DNA of 64,000 nucleotides from positions 34,675,603 through 34,739,602 of the forward strand of contig OY744605.1 in assembly GCA_963556255.1 (NCBI GenBank), in the 5' to 3' direction. Positions 20,835 through 32,043 of the stretch are shown piece after piece; within the stretch, counting starts at the first letter, position 1, and each line of letters begins with the position of its first letter. This DNA is from Allolobophora icterica. Its lineage: Eukaryota > Annelida > Clitellata > Crassiclitellata > Lumbricidae. The notes beneath the pieces were generated by a model, which was not told where the DNA came from, made no database searches, and saw nothing but the letters and a program-made list of their open reading frames with translations. Position numbers and translations under genes: made by a program.

Positions 20835-23800
20835 TCATAGTCTGGACAAAAGATCAGCGGGAATATTCAGCGCCCCAGGACGATATTTAAAAGCGATGTC
20901 AAAGTCCTGGAGTGCCAGAGCCCATCTCGCAAGTTTAGTACTTGTGGGCGTAGAAGCAGTTAGGAAAGTCAAGGGGTGGTGGTCAGAGTAGAGGGTGGTC
21001 CTTGACATACAAATCAAATTCCTAAACTTCTTCAACGCAAAGATTACAGCGTACGCTTCGCGTTCCACAGTGGCCCAACGCGCTTGCGTAGCATCTAATT
21101 TAGAACTGGCGCAACATATTGGCCGTTCTGTACCATCGTCTTGAATTTGGTATACGCAGCAATCGACTGCTTTGTCTGAAGCGTCAGTCGATAGACCAAA
21201 CTCTCTGCCGTAGTCAATTGTCTGCAAACATACAGTGTTATTCAAATCGTGCGTAAGTTTATCTAGCGCCTTTTGGTGATCAGCTCGCCAGGGTATCTTA
21301 ACAGGCACCGATTTCTGGGTCAAGTCAGTGAGAATTCTGGCTGTCTCAGCCAGGTTAGGGATGAAGTTCCTAAAATAACTGAAGAAGCCAATTAATCTCC
21401 GTATGTCCTTTTTGGACTCGGGTTGAGGGATTTTCCCTAGCCCTGCGATTTTCATAGGATCCGGTTCAATGCTCCCTGATCCGATCAGGTGACCTACAAA
21501 CGTTGTTTGTCGCCTAGCAAACGAACTCTTCTTAATGTTAAGGGTCAGACCCGACTGTTGAATAGTCATTAAGTATTTCTCTAGGTGTTTCATGTGATCC
21601 GGCCACGTCATCGAGTGTACTGCCATGTCATCCACAAACGTCTCAGTGAAGTCGCGAATGGGATGAAGGACCTTTGACATGCATCGGATAAAAGAATTTG
21701 AGGCTGACTTTAAACCAAAGGGCAGTCGTACGAACTCAAATAGGCCAGCGTCACATACGAAGGCTGATAACCAACGAGAGTCCTTGTGGAGTCCAATCTG
21801 GTAGTATCCTTGACGTGCGTCAAAGCAGGATATGAAGTTTGCACTTCCTACCTTCTGTAACACTTCCTGGATGTCGGGGGTGGGGTATGCGTCATCCGCC
21901 GAGAACTTGTTCACATACCGGTAGTCAATGGCCAGTCTTAAACCGCCTTGACCTCCCTTTTTCACAACGCACACAACGGGACTAGCCATTTCACTATGTG
22001 AGGGAGTGATGATTCCTAGGGCCAAAAGTTCGCGGATCTGCTTCTCCATCTCCGGTTTGAGCAGTTCCGGCACCTTATAGGCTCGCAAACTCTTCGGCCT
22101 GAACTCCGCGCTAACAGTGATTGTGTGTTCTAGGACGGGACAGAAACCTGGTTTGTCCGAGAACACATCTGGAAACCTGTCTAACAGACTAAACAGCTGT
22201 TTCCGCTCGGGTACCGTTAAGTGTACAACGGCAATAGGGTCTACTTGTGCACTGGGCCTTGTCTGCCTCGTGTCGAAGCTATCCACCGCTTCCCCGTGAC
22301 CGAAGTCTTCGTCCTTCTCGAACAGAATGGAGCAATTGTTAATCAATGCTTGCTGTATTCTTTCGTTATATTTGCGAATACGATTTGCATGTAATAAGCG
22401 GCTTTTGCCCCCTATTTCCACGATGTATGTGTAGGGCGATTTCACCTGAGCGATGATGGCCGGGCCTTGCCATTGGCCCTCCTTCTTTGCTCCTCGCGCT
22501 TCCGGTGATTGGATGATGACTTTGTCTATTCTCTCTTTAGGCAAGCACAGTTGTTTTACAGAATGCCCAGCTATTTTGACTTTATGAAAGGGCAAATTGT
22601 CTTCAGTGAAGAAGCTCTTCGCCCCAATTTTCCCGTGGGCCAAGAATGGTGCTAGTGTCGAACATTGTGCTTGTTCAGCAGCCATCTTGTTTCTGCCTAC
22701 TATTGTGTCTTCCTTGGGTGGGGGTGGTATCTCAGGATTGAAGACCTGCTCTTCAGTATCCGTTTCTTCGGGATTGATTTCTCCTACACTCCCACTGTCT
22801 GCTTGAGCGACCGTGAAGTAATCCTCGCCTATCAGCGTCCTAAGTCCCTCTACCTCCTCCCCTCTCTCCTCTTCCTCACTCGTCTCAGTCCTTGCGACCG
22901 CCTGCGCTTCTGAAATTTGATCTATTTCAGGAGCGCTGGCCGCGTGACTCGAATGCAACGCTGTCTCGCGCAGCAAGTCGGCTGTAGTGGGCGTGATAAT
23001 TAACGGTTCATTAAGGTCTTTAATGAGTGCCGCCCATATCCGAACATCAGGGGCGTAATTTACCTCCCCCTCCCTGTCCTCGCCGGCCTGAGACCCCTTT
23101 AGTCTCAGCCGCACCACGTCCACAATCATTGATTGACCGTTCAGCCCCTTCACCTCTATCTGCTTGACCACAGGTAGGTTGAGCGGCCTGATTAGTTCTG
23201 CTCGCGCACAATTGTATTCGGCCCCGCTATCTATTAGAGACGATGTCACAGGGAGCCCTGTAATATACACTTTCATGTACTCTCTTACATAAGTCTCCTC
23301 CACGTCAATGCAATCCGGGTTTGTCGGCAATGCATGCTGTTCTATCTCTTGTATCAATGGCGGCCCGTCTTGTCGCGTCTCGCTTTGTCTGTCTGCCTGT
23401 CTGCCTTGAGCTCTGGTCACGGTTGGCTGGACCGCACACGCGCTCACCTGCTTGCTTTTAGTTTGTTTGTTCTTCGAACACAGTTTAGCTCTGTGGTCTG
23501 GAGAAAAGCATAGGAAACAAAGGCCACGCTTTCTAATCTCGTCGGGGGTTGGACGTCCGTCTGTCCTGTTATTTGTCTGTGTCCCTCCCGGTCGGTCAGT
23601 CCACGTGTCCGTCTGTTTAACTGTCGTCTGAGGAGGTGCTGGTGCTTTCGCATAGCGAGCCTCCGTCTTACCCGTGCCTAGACTATGCTTCGTATAGTCA
23701 CTTTCCCAAGGGTGTGTGGCGGCGTAAGTGTCGGCCGCTGCAGCTAACTCTTTGTGCCCTAACCAATTCTGTTGCTCTTGACTGAGGATGAAATTCAAAC

Positions 23801-25100
23801 ATCCTCTGGGCAACATTTCTTTCATTTTATCTGCAATCAAGAGGCTTGTAACCTCATCAAACGTCATTGCCTTGCGATCTTGCAGATAGTAAGAAAGTAA
23901 ATTATGCAGTCTCGAAGCTAATGTTGTGTATGATTCATCTACCGCCTTTTTTGCGTTCATGAATCGCTCTCGTAAAGAGACTGCGCTCACTTTGAACTCT
24001 TTCAACAAGAAGGTTTTTAGCTTCCCGTAATTATCAAGCTCCTCTTGTGTGAGTCTGGCCGTCAGTGCTCTGGCCTGATTATCTAGACAGGTCAAGAGTA
24101 ATCTGCTTCGAAGGTCGTCCGGGACAGCGCAAGAGTCGAATAACCTTTCGCAATGCACAAAGAAACCAGGGATTTGCGCATGGTCGCTGGGGAATCTCGG
24201 TAAGAGTCCTCGCAAGCTTTCACTATACGTTTTCATTCGTCCTACGACCGAATGCCTCAAGTTATAGTCCCTTTCGTCTCTGAGTCTCCTCTCTGCGTCC
24301 CTTTCCTCTCGGACCTCCTTCTCTCTCTTCTCTGCCTCCTCCTTTTCTTCTCTCCTCCGCTTCTCCTCCTGAAGCCTGAGCTTCTCAGCTCCCTCTCTCT
24401 CTTCCCTTCTCTGCTTCTCCTCACGAAGCCTTACTCCTTCTGCTTCCTCTCTTGCTTCTCTTCTCAGCCTCTCGGCTTCCTCTCTCTCTTCCCTTCTCTG
24501 CTTCTCCTCACGAAGCCTTACTCCTTCTGCTTCCTCTCTCGCTTCTCTTCTCAGCCTCTCAGCTTCCTCCTTTTGTTCTTTCCTCAATCTTTCCGCTTCC
24601 TCCTTCTCTTCTCTTCGCTGCTTCTCAGCCCGCTTCTCCTCAAGCAGTCTGAGCTTCTCTGCTTCCTCTTTCTCTTCTCTTCGCTGCTTCTCCGCTTCCT
24701 CTTTTTCTTCTCTCCTCAGTCTTTCTTCTTTCTCTTCTCTTCTCCTCTCTTTCTCTTCCTCTCTTCTCTCTCTTCTCTCCGCTTCCTCTCTCAGCCTTGC
24801 GGCTTCCTCTCTCTCGTATTTTAAGCGTTTTAATTCGTATACCTGCGTTTGCGCTGCCGAGTCGATACTGCTTTCTATGCTACCCGTGCTTACTTCCTCA
24901 CTTACTTCTGGCGGGGTTTCCCGTCCAGACACAATTATTTCAGCACTCGCCTCTTGGAGTTGGCCCGTACTCATGGAACCCAATTCCTCCTCTCCTAGTC
25001 CCATCTTTATCAGATATGCGACTAGTCTGTGACGGGGCATGTTCTGCACCCTCACTCTTTTCCCTACCGACAACTTATCCATCTCCAACAGTCCGCTCAC
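20835..25100 (-). CDS. gag-pol: Gag-Pol polyprotein lacking the integrase core
   Basis: One uninterrupted frame of 1421 codons. In order: an N-terminal leader; a very Glu/Arg-rich coiled-coil region (about residues 90-275); a gag core; a CCHC zinc knuckle (CFLCFSPDHRAKLC, about 525-540); an aspartic protease motif (DSGAEYN, about 621); a short integrase remnant (about 830-910) with VKQLCLPKERID joined to a GPY/F-like module (WQGPAIIAQVKSPYTYIVEI); reverse transcriptase (about 985-1200, FVDD active site near 1153); and RNase H (DASDK near 1303) ending about 190 bp before the purine tract. The integrase HHCC finger and DDE core are absent, apparently by an in-frame deletion. The plus-strand frame at 24252..24824 is a shadow of the coiled coil. 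Confidence 0.93.
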   Translation of the reverse strand: MSGLLEMDKLSVGKRVRVQNMPRHRLVAYLIKMGLGEEELGSMSTGQLQEASAEIIVSGRETPPEVSEEVSTGSIESSIDSAAQTQVYELKRLKYEREEAARLREEAERRERREEEKERRREEKEERLRREEKEEAEKQRREEKEEAEKLRLLEEKRAEKQRREEKEEAERLRKEQKEEAERLRREAREEAEGVRLREEKQRREEREEAERLRREAREEAEGVRLREEKQRREEREGAEKLRLQEEKRRREEKEEAEKREKEVREERDAERRLRDERDYNLRHSVVGRMKTYSESLRGLLPRFPSDHAQIPGFFVHCERLFDSCAVPDDLRSRLLLTCLDNQARALTARLTQEELDNYGKLKTFLLKEFKVSAVSLRERFMNAKKAVDESYTTLASRLHNLLSYYLQDRKAMTFDEVTSLLIADKMKEMLPRGCLNFILSQEQQNWLGHKELAAAADTYAATHPWESDYTKHSLGTGKTEARYAKAPAPPQTTVKQTDTWTDRPGGTQTNNRTDGRPTPDEIRKRGLCFLCFSPDHRAKLCSKNKQTKSKQVSACAVQPTVTRAQGRQADRQSETRQDGPPLIQEIEQHALPTNPDCIDVEETYVREYMKVYITGLPVTSSLIDSGAEYNCARAELIRPLNLPVVKQIEVKGLNGQSMIVDVVRLRLKGSQAGEDREGEVNYAPDVRIWAALIKDLNEPLIITPTTADLLRETALHSSHAASAPEIDQISEAQAVARTETSEEEERGEEVEGLRTLIGEDYFTVAQADSGSVGEINPEETDTEEQVFNPEIPPPPKEDTIVGRNKMAAEQAQCSTLAPFLAHGKIGAKSFFTEDNLPFHKVKIAGHSVKQLCLPKERIDKVIIQSPEARGAKKEGQWQGPAIIAQVKSPYTYIVEIGGKSRLLHANRIRKYNERIQQALINNCSILFEKDEDFGHGEAVDSFDTRQTRPSAQVDPIAVVHLTVPERKQLFSLLDRFPDVFSDKPGFCPVLEHTITVSAEFRPKSLRAYKVPELLKPEMEKQIRELLALGIITPSHSEMASPVVCVVKKGGQGGLRLAIDYRYVNKFSADDAYPTPDIQEVLQKVGSANFISCFDARQGYYQIGLHKDSRWLSAFVCDAGLFEFVRLPFGLKSASNSFIRCMSKVLHPIRDFTETFVDDMAVHSMTWPDHMKHLEKYLMTIQQSGLTLNIKKSSFARRQTTFVGHLIGSGSIEPDPMKIAGLGKIPQPESKKDIRRLIGFFSYFRNFIPNLAETARILTDLTQKSVPVKIPWRADHQKALDKLTHDLNNTVCLQTIDYGREFGLSTDASDKAVDCCVYQIQDDGTERPICCASSKLDATQARWATVEREAYAVIFALKKFRNLICMSRTTLYSDHHPLTFLTASTPTSTKLARWALALQDFDIAFKYRPGALNIPADLLSRL

Positions 25101-25591
25101 TAATAGAAAAAGATAAGTAAGTTAGAGGAGAGTCACCGCTGGTCAGAAATCAAAGAAAACAACGTCCTAAAATTCTACCACAAATACAACAAGAACAGAA
25201 CTGAGCAAAAGGAGCTACGCAAAAGCCTCGGCTATTCGCACACCAATCCTCATCCAGACCTCAACCGCAACCTCACAGATTACCACGACTACCAGTAAGG
25301 ACTTACCCTCTGATACGTCGAGCGTGTTCCGTCTTTTGGTATCTTGGCTGATCCGCTGTCCTCCGTTGCCACTCCCGTCCGTCGTTGCTAGCGATGGTCG
25401 GTCGTCCGTTGGCGCTCTTGTTCCTCGTCCTTGCCTGTTGCTGTCGGTTCCTTCGAGTCCTTCGTCCTCAGGAGTCCGGCACTCGATTTCTCCAGTTGCG
25501 AAGGGTTGTATTCGCCGCTGGTCCCGATCTGTTGAGATTCCTCTTTTCCGTTTCCGGTTCCGCTTTTCGTCGTGACGTTTTCAGTTGAAAA

Positions 25592-25609
25592 TCCTGTCGA
25601 CTGCGCCAA
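25592..25609 (-). promoter_or_regulatory. Putative primer-binding site
   Basis: Minus strand reads TTGGCGCAGTCGACAGGA directly after the 5' LTR, the position and TGG start expected of a tRNA 3'-end complement. The cognate tRNA is not assigned. Confidence 0.6.
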
Positions 25610-26336
25610 TGTCGCAATCAGAGGTTTCCAGTCGTGTGTTTGCCGTGTGTTGATGTCGACCCTCGATTGCTTGTTCTTTTACTTGCACTTTTATTTAACG
25701 TGCCTAACTTTTCTATAGAAGATTCACGACGAACTTTGTTTAATTAATAAATGAATTTAATTAAAGAAACAAATATATATATACACTAACTCTACGGGAA
25801 CTTCCACGTAGTATTAAAGCGTTTAGATATTAAATCGGACTATCTCAAATGTTGCTTCGTACAGCCTAACTACAGATCGTTCTTTCGCGTCAGTCTCTGA
25901 ATCTGACGGACTAATACTCTGCCGCCCCGCTGGTCGTTCCTCCCGATGTTGATCGCTCGACCGATGTTCACACGTCGCGTTCGTAAGTAGTACAAGTCCC
26001 GTGTTCTCCTTTTCCTTCCGTTAAGTAGGAACTTCAGCGTGCACCGGTCAGCCCCCTCCCCACGTCAAGCTATCGTCAATTAGTGTCAGATTGCTCCTCG
26101 AGACGCGGGTCGTCGCTCGCCTGCAGCGCGGGCGGTGTCTGGTTACATCATAGCCGCGAGGTGTCCTATTACACCTTGGCTGTGTGGTGTCCGATTACAC
26201 CTCGGCCTCGCTGCCTTCATTGTTGACCCAGTGGAGACTGGCTTTCGTCCGTCATCATCCTATCTCGACCGGCAACGACGCTTACATCATAATGATGATG
26301 CCATCTCGTCGTTGTCGTCGATCTCCTCACGCGACA
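25610..26336 (-). repeat. 5' LTR
   Basis: 727 bp with TG...CA ends and a TGTCGC/GCGACA inverted repeat. It would hold the promoter for minus-strand transcription into the element; no TATA box position is claimed. Confidence 0.92.
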
Positions 26337-27236
26337 ATGAGTGAATGAGTGCACGAGTGAATAAGTTCATGAGATAACAAGTGCATGAGTGAATAAGTGC
26401 ATGAGTGAATAAGTGCATGAGTGAATAAGTGCATGAGTGAATAAGTGCATGAGTGAATAAGTGCATGAGTGAATAAGTGCATGAGTGAATAAGTGCATGA
26501 GTGAATGAGAGCATGAGTGAATGAGTGCATGAGTGAATAAGTGCATGAGTGAATGAGAGCATGAGTGAATGAGTGCATGAGTGAATAAGTGCATGAGTGA
26601 ATAAGTGCATGAGTGAATAAGTGCATGAGTGAATGAGTGCATGAGTGAATAAGTGCATGAGAGAACAAGTGCATGAGTGAATAAGTGCATGAGTGAATAA
26701 GTGCATGAGTGAATAAGTGCATGAGTGAATAAGTGCATGAGTGAATAAGTGCATGAGTGAATGAGAGCATGAGTGAATGAGTGCATGAGTGAATAAGTGC
26801 ATGAGTGAATGAGAGCATGAGTGAATGAGTGCATGAGTGAATAAGTGCATGAGTGAATAAGTGCATGAGTGAATAAGTGCATGAGTGAATGAGTGCATGA
26901 GTGAATAAGTGCATGAGAGAACAAGTGCATGAGTGAATAAGTGCATGAGTGAATAAGTGCATGAGTGAATGAGTGCATGCGTGAATAAGTGCATGAGTGA
27001 ATAAGTGCATGAGTGAATGAGAGCATGAGTGAATGAGTGCATGAGTGAATAAGTGCATGAGTGAATGAGAGCATGAGTGAATGAGTGCATGAGTGAATAA
27101 GTGCATGAGTGAATAAGTGCATGAGTGAATAAGTGCATGAGTGAATGAGTGCATGAGTGAATAAGCGCATGAGAGAACAAGTGCATGAGTGAATAAGTGC
27201 ATGAGTGAATAAGTGCATGAGTGAATGAGTGTATGC
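26337..27236. repeat. 16-bp minisatellite, right arm, with 256-bp higher-order period
   Basis: About 56 units of GTGCATGAGTGAATAA and variants. The rare variant containing AGAGAACAA sits at 26660, 26916 and 27172, exactly 256 bases apart; the GAGAGC marker at 26507, 26763 and 27019 shows the same spacing. So blocks of sixteen 16-mers were amplified as units. The unit lacks stops in all minus frames, giving three long spurious frames with a 16-residue repeat. Confidence 0.92.
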
Positions 27237-27477
27237 AATCGTCGGTCGCTCGTTGAAAGGCGAGCGCTGCTGTTATTGTAAATGCTTTTACTGTCAGCAG
27301 AGATGATCGCTATGCACTCTGTTGCGTCAACATCTGCTTCGCTCAGATGTTGCGAGTTCGATGCCACCTCTCAACACAGACCACAGTTATTAACTATAGT
27401 AGCCGAGAGGATCATGGGCAATCGCTACCATGTGTGTCCAGATCATACAACAATAAATATTGTTCGGCTGATACAAT

Positions 27478-27748
27478 CATGGGCGTCCTGAGTGGGGAAA
27501 GGGGGCATTGCCACCCTGGATTTTGAAAATATTTTACAAAAATAAAATCTATTGATTTTCACATGATTATTCCAACAGTCCCAACATGATTTTCAATGCT
27601 AAAAAAACACTTAGGCCTAATTATTTAGGTAAGTCATCTATGCAAAAAAGTCATTTTGCTCCCCCTACAAATATTTTACCCCATCTAGAAAAATTTGCCC
27701 TCTAGAAATGTTTGCACCTTCCCTATAAAATTCCTCTTGACGCCCATG
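27478..27748. mobile_element. hAT-type MITE, 271 bp
   Basis: Inverted ends CATGGGCGTC and GACGCCCATG with an exact 8-bp duplication GATACAAT (27470..27477 and 27749..27756). The interior has inverted CCCCCT/GGGGGC-rich stretches and no coding capacity. Confidence 0.8.
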
Positions 27749-27756
27749 GATACAAT

Positions 27757-28742
27757 CAGACACCTACGTACATGTGCGTATACGTATCGTTTACTAAATT
27801 CTCCTTGTTAATTATTAACAATTATTAATTTTAGAGTAGCTAAATGGTGAGAGAATTATGCTTTGATATGGATTTGACTTTCACCATTTACCGTTCGTAC
27901 TTATAATCCTGGTATAAATATAAGCCGTGGTTTAAGCTTATCCGTTTATTGCAGTATTGCTTTTGTTTTGCTTGTGTTTCAATTGATCCATCTTCAAACC
28001 CACAGGACAAGAAGGTCTGTGGGTATTACTGCTAATTCAGCCTACAGTATTGAAGTTTGTTTTCATGAGACGCTATATAAATCGTACAATACATCACATG
28101 ATTACAAAACGATATAATAGGCATATAATAAATGAGCCGTTAGTATGCCTTCCTTGTCCTACAGAATTACGTGTCTATCAGTGGACTCAATGTGTCTATC
28201 AATGTTAGTGTTTGCTGGTACCAGACACTAGGTTTAATCGCGTGGAAACTGATGCGGTTTTATAATATCGAAGTCAATGACTGTTTACGATGTAAGAGCT
28301 CGGTCGCTCGAACGCCTTTCTAGAGAGAGGAGTATCGGAACAGATGAATGTTTTAGTTCCGCTTGCTGTGCTTAGATCAGAGGGGGGGGGCGATCTGTTG
28401 TCTACAGCCGAAATGGAAATTATGTGGTGTGTGCTGGTCTTCGTCGTTTAGTTTTCATTCGACGAATAGTAGTAGCACTACGAAAATGAGTATTTGTTCA
28501 TATGAAACCTGTTCTTTTCCAGGGTAATTTATTATGCACTTGGGAGCGATCAAAAGCATTCATTAGACGGCTCATGGCTGTTGTCTTTCAATTATACTCT
28601 ACAATTGCGGTAATTAACGTACTGCATTGAAGCCACTGCTACAGTGGGATGAAAAGATGGATTGGTGGACGTAGACAAAATGGCGATGACGAACTGCACG
28701 CATGTAGACTGACAGGTTGGAGGCAGCAAGCTTAATATATTA
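27757..28742. other. Intergenic sequence
   Basis: Contains a probable L2-like tail (28040..28110, GAGACGCTATATAAATC) and otherwise no gene or element with clear ends. Confidence 0.35.
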
Positions 28743-31700
28743 GGGGAGGGTGGGACAAAACGCCCATGAGAGGTAAGATGCCCATGAGCATTTTTTCAGT
28801 CATCCAATATGCCGAATCCAAATTTTATTTAGAACCGTTTTGTTACATCCATTTCCGGTTGAAAGACATTGTACTTTCTAGTTCCCTATATATGAACAGA
28901 TCACTCGTTATCAACAAAAATCTGATTTTGCGAAACCTGATGTAAGTATATCCTGTTTTAATTTTTTTGGTAAAATTATATGGTTTTACTGTTGTCCAAA
29001 GATGTGTGTTTTCTTGGATTCATAACCATTTAGGAATGTTACAGTGAAATTGAACCTGCCATTGAATTCGTCGTGTTAGGCGTACGGTATGGATTGTAAT
29101 CACTGGTGTTTCGGGATAAGTTGCCCAATGGCGTATTGCCTCACTGGGGTCTTACCTCATATGACTGGGCGTTTTACCTCATCTGATTGACTTCGCGTCT
29201 GCACCAAAGGTGCCTGACAATTTTGGCCCAACTTCAATATTTTTTAACCTGCTGTTTTATAATATTTTTTGCACTTAAAAAAATTTCGTTACAGACAATG
29301 GTACGAAACTATAAGAGAAAAACAAAGAGAGGAGATTATGGTCTTGAAACTTTGGAAATTGCTCTTACAAAAGTTAAGTCAGGCGAAATTAGTAAGAGTA
29401 AAGCAGAACAACTTTATAAAGTTCCAAGAAAAACTAATTACTAGGCATCTAAAAGGTTTAGTTGCCAGCCCCGGTCAGCTTGGTCGCTTTAGATCTCTAC
29501 TCAGCGTTGAATTTGAGAAAGGGCTGGAAGACATTCTGTATCTACAGCAGATGATGTTTGGACTAACACCAACCGACGTTCGCAGTCTTGCCTTTCAGCT
29601 CGCTGAACGAATGCAAATTAAGCACGAATCGAAGCCAACCGATGGTGGTGTAAGATGGCTTGAAAAGGATGGCTGACAGGCTTTTTAAAGCGGCATTCTA
29701 ATATTTCTATACGAAAACCAGAACCAACCAGTTTGAATAGAGCTGGGGCATTTAGCAAACCAAATGTTGAAAAACTTCTTCAAGCTGTACAAAAGCGAAT
29801 TAGAGAAAAGGAAGTTATACAGCAAGTAAAATTTGGAATACAGACGAAACGGGAATTGCCGTTGTACACGAACCAGGGAATATCATCGCTAGAAAAGGTC
29901 AAAAACAAGTCGGGAAGGTCACAAGCGGTGAAAATGGCAAAACAACTACAGTAATCTGTACAGTGAACGCAGCTGCATGGGACTTATTTACCGCCGATGA
30001 TGATTTTTAAGCGCAAACGAATGAATTCGATTCTTTTACGTGGCGGCCCACCTGTATAATTGCGGGAACAAGCGATGATGGTTGAATAGGCCTAAACAGT
30101 GATCTGTTTATCTCTTGTTTGAAGCACTTCATTCGATACACAAAACCTTCAATAGATGACAAAGTAATTTTAATTGTCGATGGTCATGCAACCATAAATC
30201 TCTTGCAGCAATCGAGTTGGCCAAGGAAAATCGGGTAGTCATGATTTGTTTGCCTCCTCATTCAACACATCGCATTCAGCCTCTCGACAAAACTGTTTAT
30301 GGTCCATTGAAAACAAAATATGACAGTGAGTGCGACAAGTGGACGATCAATCATCCTGGCCAGAGAATCAGCGACTTTGATGTTGCAGAAATATTTGTAA
30401 AAGCTTACATTGCACAGATGCCTAAGGCAATAAATGGGTTTTTGTCTACTGGACTGTGGCCATTTAACCCTGACATATTTCCACTGGAAGTTTTTTTTAT
30501 CATCGTTAGTAACGGACGAACCAGAACAACCTTCAAATGTGACAAAGCCATCAACATCTTTCAGCATTTCTACTGCCGAACCAGCAGTTGACGTGCCAGA
30601 ATACGTGGCAACAGAAACTGTGCTCTCTTCTGAACATGTTTTAGCTGCTGAATATCAACAAATTCCAGCAGAAATTACCGGAACTCCGTTACATGTCAAG
30701 TAAACACTGTTGAAACAGGTCCTTTAAATATGGATTGTGAAAGTATATCCAACACTCCTGTTTCTGATATCATATCGGTATTGTCACCAATCCCAAAGTG
30801 CGAAAAGAAGAGAACAAGAACAAGAAAGGTGGATACAGCTGCAGTTCCGACATCGACTCCATGCAAAACAAAAATCTTGGAAAAACAACGTTTGAGTGAA
30901 GAAAAGATCTCAAAAAAGAAAAAAACAAAGCAAACACATGTAGGCCTATTCAAATCTACCAAACAAAGATCAGAAAAAATGTAGCATGCCGAGAAGACAA
31001 AAGACCAGCCAAGAGAAAGCTGCAGTTACCTAGAGAACCAGTTGTACAGAAAGATAAAATATCAAAAAAGAAAGGGAAAACGATCGTGAAAAAATTATCT
31101 GGAATTCAGAAAAACAAAGAAGACGACTGTTTCTGCTTAATTTGCAATGAACTGTATGTTGATCCACCGTTGGAGGATTGGATGCAGTGCAAAGAGTGTT
31201 CGGGCTGGGCACATGAAGCTTCAACAGACGGTGAACAGTCAACTGGCTATGTGTGCAACTACTGCCGATGACAATTCAATTAGGCCTAGCTTAGGCCTAT
31301 ATGTTAACATATGAAAGCCTACTTTGTTTCATTAATTGAGCTGCATCTACTGTTACAATTATTGAAAAGGCTGCAACAGCTTTTAAGTTTTAGGTATCTC
31401 AGTATTAAAAAACTATAGGGCGTACATTGATCAGAAATTATAGGCCTAGGTAGTGCCAACCCAGATGTTAAGACTGTTCTTGTATCTATTAATGAAACCT
31501 AATTACTACTTGTTAATATTTTATCAAGACTTTATCTGACAAACACACTACTTTGGTAATTATCAAGTTTATATTATCAGTGGGGCAAAATGCCCAGGGT
31601 ATGGGCATTTTGCCCCGTGTATGGGGCGAGATGCCCATATTGAATAGAAAAATTAAAGAAAATTTTATGCCTAAATTTGAATCTATTTCACTTTTTAAGT

Positions 31701-31822
31701 TTTGTGATATTGTAACATCAGTACAGATGTTGTTGATGATCATAAATATATTTAAGCTGTCATTATGTTTTGCTAGTTAAACACAATTTTCCTTAAAGGG
31801 GGCGTTTTGCCCCACTCTCCCC
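28743..31822 (+). mobile_element. Pogo/Tigger-like DNA transposon, about 3.1 kb
   Basis: Inverted ends GGGGAGGGTGGGACAAAACG at the left and CGTTTTGCCCCACTCTCCCC at the right. The left flank is TA; the right flank now reads GA, so the TA duplication is imperfect. Subterminal GGGCATTTTGCCCC palindromes occur at both sides (around 28762 and 31583-31640). It contains one decayed transposase gene. Confidence 0.8.
29298..31271 (+). pseudogene. Pogo/Tigger-like transposase with C-terminal PHD-like finger, frameshifted
   Basis: Begins MVRNYKRKTKRG, a psq-type helix-turn-helix followed by the VPRKT motif, which is broken by a frameshift near 29425. Several more frameshifts and stops follow (near 29680, 29820 and 30008). 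Three catalytic positions of the DDE_1 superfamily are readable: WNTDETG (near 29838), VDGHAT (near 30177) and IQPLDKTVYGPLK (near 30276), a DDD triad. The C-terminus (31110..31268) has C-x2-C, C-x2-C, H and C-x2-C spacing (CFCLICN, CKECSGWAH, CNYC), a PHD-like zinc finger. It would have cut and pasted the element; it is inactive now. Confidence 0.85.
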
Positions 31823-32043
31823 GACATATCACTTACCTATTTAACTTACCTACCTATCTACCCGGTTTGCGGTCATTTGCTCGCCAACAGTTGCTCGCTA
31901 GGTTATTTGTTCGCTTGGTCAGGTTTTAGTGCCGTTCGCTGTCAGACAATGGTCAGACAGAAACAATAGTCCATCACGTGATCCTTTTCTTCTCGCCATA
32001 TCATCAGAACTGCGAACGGCATTGACTTCCGAATACCTCTGAG

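Larger units (their letters stand above)
19918..26336 (-). mobile_element. Ty3/gypsy LTR retrotransposon, Gmr1-like, integrase core deleted
   Basis: 6419 bp, minus strand. Two 727-bp LTRs (about eleven differences, roughly 1.5 percent) begin TGTCGC and end GCGACA. Target duplication ATGAG at 19913..19917 and 26337..26341. A primer-binding-like site adjoins the 5' LTR and a purine tract adjoins the 3' LTR. A single 1421-codon frame has gag, protease, RT and RNase H. Only remnants of integrase exist, between protease and RT, which is the Gmr1-type order. Coding capacity is otherwise intact, so it is young but could move only with integrase supplied by another copy. Confidence 0.9.

Noticed and set aside
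24252..24824. A 190-codon Leu/Phe/Ser-rich plus-strand frame
   Set aside because: Antisense shadow of the Glu/Arg-rich gag coiled coil of the LTR element.
19731..27236. CRISPR-like appearance of regularly spaced short repeats
   Set aside because: There are no unique spacers; it is a contiguous tandem array in a eukaryotic genome.
26287..27367. Three long minus-strand frames (283-346 codons) with a His/Leu/Ser/Thr 16-residue repeat
   Set aside because: They are the three readings of one stop-free 16-bp minisatellite; since 16 is not a multiple of 3, every frame gives the same peptide. No start context, splice sites or non-repeat domain.
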